A stretch of 64,000 nucleotides of DNA, from the NCBI GenBank assembly GCA_002163975.1, contig CP019636.1:3421001-3485000 (forward strand), given 5' to 3'. The notes under the pieces are model-generated. The model made no database searches. It was not told where the DNA came from and saw only the letters and a list, made by a program, of their open reading frames with translations. Of the stretch, positions 27,625 through 34,224 are shown one piece after another. Source of the DNA: Nostocales cyanobacterium HT-58-2. GTDB taxonomy: Bacteria > Cyanobacteriota > Cyanobacteriia > Cyanobacteriales > Nostocaceae. The stretch's first letter is position 1. Each line of letters begins with the position of its first letter. The position numbers and the translations under genes were made by a program.

Positions 27625-27890
27625 ATGCCCCGTCTACTCTGGGGCAATGTCAAAGATTTCATCAAAACACATCCTAATGCATATATTATTTTTGATGACA
27701 CAGTTTGAGACAAAAGATATTGGGAAAAAGTTGAGCTAATTAGAAAGCAACATAGTGGAAATGAATATTGGGTTATCCCGGATATAGGTTTAGTTAATTG
27801 CGTTTATGTTAACCCACAAATCAGTCAATTCTAGGTAATTGATTATATGATTTATAACCTTGATGGAGATGAGAAAAGTAAGATAGATGT
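27625..27890 (+). pseudogene. transposase remnant with in-frame stops (IS701/IS4-like)
   Basis: Read from 27625, the frame gives PRLLWGNVKDFIKTHPNAYI, IFDDTV-stop-DK, RKQHSGNEYWVI, VNCVYVNPQISQF-stop and DGDEKSKIDV. This matches the middle of a cyanobacterial DDE transposase, where IFDDTVLDK and CVYVNP..QFW are familiar. At least two internal stops and no terminal parts show that it is dead. It lies between the purF-like and glycosyltransferase genes and marks a past insertion in the cluster. Confidence 0.75.
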
Positions 27891-27953
27891 TGCGCAAGTC
27901 CTGACTTTGATAACACCATCTACTTCCGTTTCCTGACGTTTGAGGTTCTATAA

Positions 27954-29453
27954 GTGGTTGAATCACTCTCTAAATATGGACAGAAGTCGATAGTTTCGCA
28001 CTATGCGCCTTATCCCTTTGCTCTCATGGAGAAATCTCCAGGCGGACTTTCATCGGCTTTTCTCCATGAAGTACAAAATAGCAAAAGCGTGGTTTTTCTT
28101 ACCACGGACGAGGTAGACGGGCTGTGGGGAGGATCACAAATCATCACCGCTGATGTAAACAACAGCGACATCTGGGAGTCAGATTTGCCTTTGTACTGGT
28201 TTGGGCTTGGGTGTTGGCAGTGGCTACATCCCAATGCTCATACTGATACAGCCGGAGACCCAGAGGCAGTTCGTATGATGATAGAGATGGACTCTAAATG
28301 TGCTCCGGGATCGCTTGAGCGCTTGCTTCAATACTGTGAAGCATATGCCCCGTCTTCTGCGCTGAGTGAACGCTTTAACGAGTGCTATAATCGTGTGTTG
28401 GATCTGGTAGTACCCGGTTCAATTATGAACTGGCAAGACTACTTCTTTATTCCTTCTATGCTAAAGCATGCGGATCGGTTACGAAGTCTAGGAATCTTCC
28501 AGACTTTCCATCTTCATACAACTGTACCTAGTTCGCTTGCGCGCTCAGCGTTTGGAAGGGATCTTTTAAAAGCGATGAGTGTAGTTGATGTGGTTTATCT
28601 CCACACTGACGAATATATTCGACGCGCTGAGCAGCAACTTGTTTCACTTGGGTGTAATGTGCCTGTCTTGAAACGGTTCGATCTTGGCATTAATCATGAA
28701 GGGCTAGAGGAAGGGCTCCTACTCGCAAATCGGAATAACTATGCAACGACAGTTCTTTCCTGCGCGAGATATAGCCAAGAGCAACGTGATCTCATTGATG
28801 AGATCTACCGAACTCAGAAAACAGTTCCCCATCGATTTATCGACATTGATCGGGTCGATCCAGTTAAGGGAACTGCAACAGTAGTACGAGCCATCAAGAA
28901 GTTTCTTGAAGAACGTAGTGCTGCAGGCGAGTCACTTGAGGAGATGAAGGAGAAATACCGATTCTTCTTTATTCAGGATTACTTGCGCAAGCCAGCCCAT
29001 CCGCAAAACCTCCAAACCGGTATCTATGGAAGGTTTCTACGGGATCTGTTTGAGCAGGTTATGGAACGCTATCCAGGAATCGTCTTTATCTCGGACGCAT
29101 TAGACAGCGAAGCGCGGCTCCTTATCCCATCTCTCCTCTTGAATGCTCATGGCATAACAGGAGGTGCACAAGACGGGCTGAACCTCGCGATAATGGAGAA
29201 TCTCTATGTGAATCGTGGCGAAGACACCACAATCATCTGTGGAGATGGCAATGGATTTGCTATTCACACAAAGACGCTTAATCTTGCCCCTTACGGTTTC
29301 TTCCCTCGTGCAGGGGACGTGGAAGCTTTCACTCAAGCGATTCATGAGGCTGTCATTCTCCAGTCACGTGGTGATGGGACGTTACTCCGTAAGAAAGCTC
29401 CCCTTGTCAATCATGTGCTAAGGCGGCGGGATTCGATTATTGTTGACTGTTGA
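27954..29453 (+). CDS. GT20 family glycosyltransferase (trehalose-6-phosphate synthase-like)
   Basis: A 499-residue retaining glycosyltransferase of the OtsA fold. Landmarks match OtsA in order: KSPGGLSSAFLHE (RPGGL loop), MNWQDYFFIPSM (WVQDYHL), FHLHTTVPSSLARSAF (FLHIPFPSSE), VVYLHTDEYIRRA, RFIDIDRVDPVKGT (DRLDYIKG, near 299), and the donor site HGITGGAQDGLNLAIMENL (TPLRDGMNLVAKE). Residue changes at the acceptor-contacting positions suggest the acceptor is not glucose 6-phosphate. No trehalose-phosphate phosphatase is adjacent. GTG 27954 has GAGG nine bases upstream. Placement beside purF-, HD- and SAHH-like genes suggests alpha-glycosylation of a nucleoside-like product, which is inference. 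Confidence 0.83.
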   Translation: MVESLSKYGQKSIVSHYAPYPFALMEKSPGGLSSAFLHEVQNSKSVVFLTTDEVDGLWGGSQIITADVNNSDIWESDLPLYWFGLGCWQWLHPNAHTDTAGDPEAVRMMIEMDSKCAPGSLERLLQYCEAYAPSSALSERFNECYNRVLDLVVPGSIMNWQDYFFIPSMLKHADRLRSLGIFQTFHLHTTVPSSLARSAFGRDLLKAMSVVDVVYLHTDEYIRRAEQQLVSLGCNVPVLKRFDLGINHEGLEEGLLLANRNNYATTVLSCARYSQEQRDLIDEIYRTQKTVPHRFIDIDRVDPVKGTATVVRAIKKFLEERSAAGESLEEMKEKYRFFFIQDYLRKPAHPQNLQTGIYGRFLRDLFEQVMERYPGIVFISDALDSEARLLIPSLLLNAHGITGGAQDGLNLAIMENLYVNRGEDTTIICGDGNGFAIHTKTLNLAPYGFFPRAGDVEAFTQAIHEAVILQSRGDGTLLRKKAPLVNHVLRRRDSIIVDC

Positions 29454-30116
29454 CTTCTCAGCATAAGCAGAGCGTGCGATTTGCCATCCCTGGCTGGTTA
29501 AGATGATGAGCAATTTCAGTAGGTTACTGTAATTTTTTTCAAGAACTTGTTGTAGGCGATCACCCGTATATGCCCAGAGGCGTTTCTTAAAGGAAACTCC
29601 TCTCCCCTAAAAGTCTTTAAACCCACTAAGAAACTTAAAGAAACAGTCTTAGCTTCTCAAAGTCATTCGAGGAAGTGAGAAAATTACCGCTTCAATTTTC
29701 TCAAGATTTGACATGAATAATTTTTTACTTCTCTACCCTTGAGTAAATTATGGCTTTGCTGGAAAGGGCAAATCACGCCCCCACGTTACACTCAAGACAC
29801 CGCCTCACCGACAACCTATGGCATTTCAAGCACACTAAGCACTTCTATAATTCCATCAAACTGGTTTGAGAGTCGCCTCCAATAAACTCATTCTCGATTA
29901 CGCGAACGGTGAGTTCTGAAACTCATCAACTGCCAAAAATTGCCGAAATTATACTCAAACTTTTTGATAACTACACAAAGAACTTCCGGAATATCATGGA
30001 TTGCTTGTGAATCTTCCTGTTGATAAGGCTTGATAATTTCAAGTTTTACAACATTTCAAGGTTCATGGAATGTTAAATCTAAATTTTGTCAAACAACCAG
30101 AATAGGAGTGATAAAT
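29454..30116. other. intergenic gap after the glycosyltransferase gene
   Basis: A 663-bp gap. A hairpin at about 29578-29603 (GAGG-C-GTTTC with GAAAC-T-CCTC) could end the upstream transcript, though no T run follows. I see no recognisable gene. The immediate end holds the AGGAG ribosome-binding site of the RES gene. Confidence 0.4.
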
Positions 30117-30890
30117 GTGGTATTGGTAACACCTCCATCTCCTTGCTTTGGCAAGCAGAACCCAAAATTTTATACCTTAAAAAAGGGTACGGAACTTTTG
30201 AGAATTTTCCAACCTGAATATAATCCTACTGCCCTTACCTTTCGTTTTTGGGGTCCCCTTCATCGCTTTGACCATCATCTAGGTGATTGTCCCTGTATTG
30301 GCGTTGCACAAGACAATTATGAGACTTGTGGAGTGTGGAATCAGGAGGTGTCTTTTGGTGCCGAGGATATAGCCATCCTACAAAAACAATTAGCATATTC
30401 TGCCTGCTATAAGCCACTGAAACGCACACCATGCGATGACCCACTACGTGGTATATACTATGTTGCACCTGCGCCTCGACTTTCGAGCTGTCTCGTGGAA
30501 GTTTTTGGTGATACACGCTGTATAGAAATTACTGACCACCAGATTGCTCTTATCACTGTCACAAGTCATTTAAAATTATTGGATGTACGCGGTTCTGGTG
30601 CAATGCGCGCTGGTGCGAATGACGCAACCCTAGCAAAGACACCCCAACGTGGTCTCAGTCAAGCTTGGTCTCGCTTTTTTTATGAGCAAGAAGCAATTTA
30701 CCCTGAAATTCAAGGGATTATTTACCGCAATGCTCATAATGATGAAGAGGCGATCGCCATTTATGAGCGTGCCAAACATCTGCTCACCTGTCCACCAGGA
30801 AACGTTTACCCGCTCAAACATGAATTGTTCCGGGGTGCAATTTTAAAAGCCGCAGAGGAAAATAATCTTGAAGTGGAGCGTTATTGGTAA
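30117..30890 (+). CDS. RES-domain protein (putative NAD+-degrading toxin family)
   Basis: A 257-residue RES-domain protein. RES toxins resemble ADP-ribosyltransferases and deplete NAD+. Family elements are TALTFRFWGPLHRFDHH (conserved Arg), RGIYYVAPAPRLSSCLVEVF (conserved Tyr and Glu), LDVRGSGAMRAGA and GIIYRNAHNDEEAIAIYERA. In the last block the usual Ser position reads Asn. GTG 30117 is chosen because AGGAG lies eight bases upstream; the frame runs back to TTG 30030. It is 39 bp ahead of a membrane-protein gene. The usual ParS/Xre antitoxin is not adjacent, and the only such protein in the window is 14 kb away. Toxicity is not shown by sequence. Confidence 0.8.
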   Translation: MVLVTPPSPCFGKQNPKFYTLKKGTELLRIFQPEYNPTALTFRFWGPLHRFDHHLGDCPCIGVAQDNYETCGVWNQEVSFGAEDIAILQKQLAYSACYKPLKRTPCDDPLRGIYYVAPAPRLSSCLVEVFGDTRCIEITDHQIALITVTSHLKLLDVRGSGAMRAGANDATLAKTPQRGLSQAWSRFFYEQEAIYPEIQGIIYRNAHNDEEAIAIYERAKHLLTCPPGNVYPLKHELFRGAILKAAEENNLEVERYW

Positions 30891-30929
30891 GACATTGCTC
30901 TGCAAAAACCAAGACACCAAAGTAAGAGT

Positions 30930-31865
30930 ATGGATAACAAGTCCGATAATTCTGAAGTCAGTAAAAGTCTAATTTCAAGGGAAGCAGTAGATTGGCTGCT
31001 GCAACGCATCTTCCAACTTCCTAAAAAATGGTTAATTATTAGTATTATTCTTATTCTTATTAGTACCTGTGAAATCAGTTGGAGCAAAAAAGAATTATTT
31101 GCATTTAAATTTAAAGTCACGAATACAACAGCAGTTTTTCTATCACTTGTTTGGTTACCATCTATACTTAAGATTTTTGCATTGAGTGGAGGAGCACTGA
31201 AGACGCCGGCAGGAGAAATTGGTAGCTCAGGTATGAAAGTTATGCTGGAGTCATTAACTGTTGATTCACTGGGATTTTTCATTGAGCAGACTAAGCTAGC
31301 GGAAGAAGTTGCTCCACCGAAACAACAGGAAGAAATGCGTCAAATTCGTCAAGAATGGCAAAGAGTTTACGCATCAAAGGTTCCCCTTTCGGAAGGATGG
31401 CAGAAAATGGAGCGCTTAGCCGAACGCTACAAGGAACTGAGAATGACCATGCCTTCTGGACCACAGCGAACATTTGAAATGGAATCTATTACCGGACAGA
31501 TGCGTGCTTTAGTTCCAGAGGTGAAATATTCAGTACAAGAAGTCAAAGACCTTCTGCAATCAGACGATCAAGGCAAACGCTTGCTGGGACTTTCTGTTGC
31601 TGAGTGGTCTGGTGATCCGTTTTATTTTGATTTGGTTTTACATCTGATTCGTCATTCAGAAACAGCATTTGAGCAAACAAGTGCATTGCGAGCTATGGAA
31701 AAGATGGTGTCGAAACTGAATACTTACCAGAAGAAAGACTTGCAGACAGCACTCATTGAACAGCGTAATTTTAATCCAGATGAAAAGTGTTGGATCAAGC
31801 CTGATTCTAATCGTTGGATATTGAGCGATCGCTTATTATTAGCTCTACAAATATCAGAAACCTAA
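30930..31865 (+). CDS. membrane-anchored helical protein of unknown function downstream of RES gene
   Basis: A 311-residue protein I do not recognise. Two hydrophobic stretches near the N-terminus (about 35-48, WLIISIILILIST, and about 68-86, TAVFLSLVWLPSILKIFAL) look like membrane spans. A long charged, mostly helical cytoplasmic part follows (about 115-311), with possible coiled coil at 120-175 and HEAT-like helices later (LLGLSVAEWSGDPFYFDLVL). It starts 39 bp after the RES gene, which suggests co-transcription. A role in controlling or localising the RES protein is conjecture. Confidence 0.65.
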   Translation: MDNKSDNSEVSKSLISREAVDWLLQRIFQLPKKWLIISIILILISTCEISWSKKELFAFKFKVTNTTAVFLSLVWLPSILKIFALSGGALKTPAGEIGSSGMKVMLESLTVDSLGFFIEQTKLAEEVAPPKQQEEMRQIRQEWQRVYASKVPLSEGWQKMERLAERYKELRMTMPSGPQRTFEMESITGQMRALVPEVKYSVQEVKDLLQSDDQGKRLLGLSVAEWSGDPFYFDLVLHLIRHSETAFEQTSALRAMEKMVSKLNTYQKKDLQTALIEQRNFNPDEKCWIKPDSNRWILSDRLLLALQISET

Positions 31866-31877
31866 GAGTAAGTAAAA

Positions 31878-31945
31878 GTAGGGTGGGCAATGCCTCTAAG
31901 TATGTGTATTTTATAACTGTAAACTGACACAAGCATTGCCCACCA
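31878..31945. repeat. REP-like inverted repeat pair upstream of RAYT gene
   Basis: GTAGGGTGGGCAATGCC and GCATTGCCCACC lie 38 bases apart in inverted orientation just before the RAYT gene. Single copies of the same core follow the gene at 32539-32555 and, inverted, beyond the IS element at 33953-33974. This is the expected substrate pattern for a RAYT. Confidence 0.8.
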
Positions 31946-31964
31946 AAATCCTCAATATCACTCA

Positions 31965-32540
31965 ATGTCCCAATATCGTCGCTCCCATGCACCAGGCGGA
32001 ACTTTTTTCCTCACCCTGGTGACTTACCACCGCGCACCTCTTTTTTCTAAGCCAGAAAATGTCTCTCGCTTACGGGCTGCTGTTGTCAAAACTCGTACTG
32101 AAAGACCCTTTGAAATTACTGGAGCAGTCGTTTTACCTGATCATATTCATTTCCTTTGGAGGTTACCGCCTAATGATTCAGCTTACTCCCAAAGAGTCTC
32201 TCGGTTAAAGATTCTGTTTACAAGGTCGCTGCGGGGTACAAGGTCATTACCTGAGAATATTTCTGCTTCCCGTCGTAAACATCGAGAAAGTGATATTTGG
32301 CAACGTCGGTTTTGGGAGCATACCATTCGCGATGAAGCAGACCTAGTAAAGCATTTAGATTATATCCACTACAATCCAGTTAAGCACGGGTTGGTATCTT
32401 GCCCACACCTGTGGGAGTATTCCAGTTTTCACAGATGGGTGAAGGGAGGCGAGTATCAGAGTGATTGGGCTTGTAGCTGCTGTGGTAGGATGCCTCAAAT
32501 CCCAGATTTCACGGAGATGGTATTTGGTGAATCAGAGTAA
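31965..32540 (+). CDS. REP-associated tyrosine transposase (RAYT)
   Basis: A 191-residue Y1-type (HUH) transposase. The HUH metal site is DHIHFLW. The catalytic Tyr lies in the C-terminal helix KHLDYIHYNPVKHGL. The N-terminal MSQYRRSHAPGGTFFLTLVT is characteristic of RAYTs. The C-terminus carries two cysteines (WACSCCGRM). The length is normal and the frame is intact. RAYTs are domesticated single-copy relatives of IS200 TnpA that cut REP hairpins, and matching palindromes flank this gene on both sides. Confidence 0.92.
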   Translation: MSQYRRSHAPGGTFFLTLVTYHRAPLFSKPENVSRLRAAVVKTRTERPFEITGAVVLPDHIHFLWRLPPNDSAYSQRVSRLKILFTRSLRGTRSLPENISASRRKHRESDIWQRRFWEHTIRDEADLVKHLDYIHYNPVKHGLVSCPHLWEYSSFHRWVKGGEYQSDWACSCCGRMPQIPDFTEMVFGESE

Positions 32541-32555
32541 GGTGGGCATTGCTCT
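32539..32555. repeat. REP-like half palindrome (left of IS element)
   Basis: The core GGTGGGCATTGC follows the RAYT stop codon. Its inverted partner GCAATGCCCACC lies at 33957-33968, beyond the tnpB element. The IS therefore appears to have landed between the two arms of a REP pair and separated them by about 1.4 kb. Confidence 0.7.
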
Positions 32556-32594
32556 GGTTTTTTACCGAAAATTCGGGTTTAAAGCCCCGTCCTT

Positions 32595-32735
32595 CTAGGA
32601 CGGCTTTCTCTTTGTCTTTAGACTTCTAATGAGTTCTCTAAGTACATCAGTTTTTGTTCTGCCAACAGATGAGCAGTAGTCTTCAAGGATTTGAAGTTCG
32701 TACTCTTCTACTCTAAAATCTAATCGTTTCTTCAT
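32595..32735 (-). CDS. small ribbon-helix-helix protein in the tnpB element
   Basis: 46 residues (start MKKRLDFRVEEYELQILEDY). The strand-helix-helix pattern with GRTKTDVLRELI is that of CopG/Arc-type DNA-binding proteins. ATG 32735 is preferred; upstream codons run into the divergent promoter. The gene is divergent from tnpB, 34 bp away, and its stop codon lies inside the left-end hairpin, so it is an integral part of the element. It probably represses tnpB or binds the end. Such RHH genes accompany many cyanobacterial tnpB elements. Confidence 0.7.
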   Translation of the reverse strand: MKKRLDFRVEEYELQILEDYCSSVGRTKTDVLRELIRSLKTKRKPS

Positions 32736-32769
32736 AAGATTGTACAGCTTTATTGTGTACAATAGTAGC

Positions 32770-33855
32770 ATGAAAACATTGAAGTTTAAGTTGTACTCAC
32801 ACAAGCGCAATAGATACCTCAAGCGGTCAATTAATGCCGCAGGGGTAATCTATAACCATTGCATTGCCCTTCATCGTCGGTACTACAAGATGTGGGGTAA
32901 ACACTTGAGTTGCACAAAACTTCAATCTCATATAGCCAAGTTGCGGAAGCATAATCCGTTCTGGCAATCAGTAGGTTCTCAGGCAGTACAGGATATCTGT
33001 CAACGTATCGAAAAAGCATACCAATTGTTTTTTAAATACAACAAAAAAGGAGTTAGACCACCAGGATTCAAGAAGGTTAAGAAATACAAATCGTTCACCC
33101 TCAAACAAGCAGGATATAAGTTTCTTGGTGGGAATAGGGTACGAATTGAAAACCGAGTTTATCAATTTTGGAAATCTAGGGAAATCGAGGGAATAGTCAA
33201 AACTTTAACCATTAAACGCACGCCTTTGGGTGAATTGTTTATGGTTGTCGTGGTTGACAATTGTCCGGAATCTGAAGCTCAGTTCACGACCGGTAGAATA
33301 GCGGGATTTGACTTCGGACTCAAGACATTTCTCACTTGCTCAAATGGCTCATTAATTGAATCGCCCCAATTATTTAAACAGTCTCTCAACGCCATCAAAA
33401 AAGCGAGTAAACAGCACTCCAAAAAGTTGAAAGGCTCGTTCAACCGAGAACGGGCTAGAAAGAATCTAGTACGCAAGTATGAGGATATTTCTAATGCTAG
33501 GCGTGACTGGTTTTGGAAGTTAGCTCACGACCTAACTAATAGCTTTGATGTACTTTGTTTTGAAACTTTAAACCTCAAAGCAATGCAACGTCTTTGGGGA
33601 CGAAAAATCTCAGACCTAGCCTTTGGGGAATTCCTGCAAATTCTGGAATGGGTTGCTAAGAAGAAAGGTAAACAACTCATATTCGTCTCGCAGTGGTATC
33701 CATCCAGTAAAACTTGTTCTAATTGTGGACACGTTCTAGAAAAACTGGATTTGTCAATCAGAGAGTGGCGTTGCCCGTCCTGTCAGTCGGTAAATGGCAG
33801 GGACGAGAATGCAGCTAAGAATATTTGTACAGTTGGGGCATCAACTGTTGGGTGA
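32770..33855 (+). CDS. tnpB: TnpB RNA-guided nuclease/transposase accessory protein
   Basis: A 361-residue TnpB. The N-terminal OrfB_IS605 helical region (NAAGVIYNHCIALHRRYYK) precedes a split RuvC fold with catalytic Asp in IAGFDFGLKTFLT (about 181), Glu in CFETLNLKAMQRL and Asp in NGRDENAAKNI. The zinc ribbon is CSNCGHV and CPSCQS. All catalytic residues are present, so it may be active. ATG 32770 (MKTLKFKLYSHKRN) is the standard start. TnpB proteins are omega-RNA-guided DNA nucleases related to Cas12. This copy ends within 80 bp of the right-end hairpin. Confidence 0.93.
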   Translation: MKTLKFKLYSHKRNRYLKRSINAAGVIYNHCIALHRRYYKMWGKHLSCTKLQSHIAKLRKHNPFWQSVGSQAVQDICQRIEKAYQLFFKYNKKGVRPPGFKKVKKYKSFTLKQAGYKFLGGNRVRIENRVYQFWKSREIEGIVKTLTIKRTPLGELFMVVVVDNCPESEAQFTTGRIAGFDFGLKTFLTCSNGSLIESPQLFKQSLNAIKKASKQHSKKLKGSFNRERARKNLVRKYEDISNARRDWFWKLAHDLTNSFDVLCFETLNLKAMQRLWGRKISDLAFGEFLQILEWVAKKKGKQLIFVSQWYPSSKTCSNCGHVLEKLDLSIREWRCPSCQSVNGRDENAAKNICTVGASTVG

Positions 33856-34224
33856 GACGATGTAAGACGGCAAAGCGCTGCAATCGTTGTTAGAGCCCAG
33901 AATCCCCGCACTTTTAGGGCGGGGAGTATGTCAAAAACTGTTCCCAGATTTTGGTAGCAATGCCCACCCTACTAGCTAATTTTTCACTTGAAGTAAAGCT
34001 GAAAACTGACGAGGGCTACGAATATTGACTTTTCTGTCCTGTTCATCACTCGTAAAGGCAGAGTTCATAATCTTCCCAGCCGATTGCGACAATTTATACA
34101 TACATATAACCTTCCTAACGGGACTTAAACAAAAATGAAGAACAAAAAAGGCTATAGTACTTAACTGGATTCGCTTTCACGTTATAAAAGCCTGTAGTGT
34201 TTCTTACAACTAATAACTCACTCA
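33856..34224. other. right end of IS element, REP arm and gap to TPR gene
   Basis: The first part (to about 33932) is the IS right end and probable 3' part of the omega RNA, with a stable GC hairpin. An inverted REP arm follows at 33953-33974. From 33975 to 34224 nothing distinct was seen. Confidence 0.5.

Larger units (their letters stand above)
32581..33932 (+). mobile_element. IS200/IS605-superfamily element of the tnpB-only type
   Basis: The left boundary is marked by a hairpin at 32581-32606 (AAAGCC-CCGTCCT/AGGACGG-CTTT), the right by CCCCGC...GCGGGG at about 33904-33925 followed by GTATGTCAA. There are no terminal inverted repeats, as expected for this superfamily. It carries tnpB and a small divergent RHH gene but no tnpA, so it depends on a TnpA in trans. 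The right end downstream of tnpB should encode the omega RNA. Exact ends are estimates. Confidence 0.75.
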
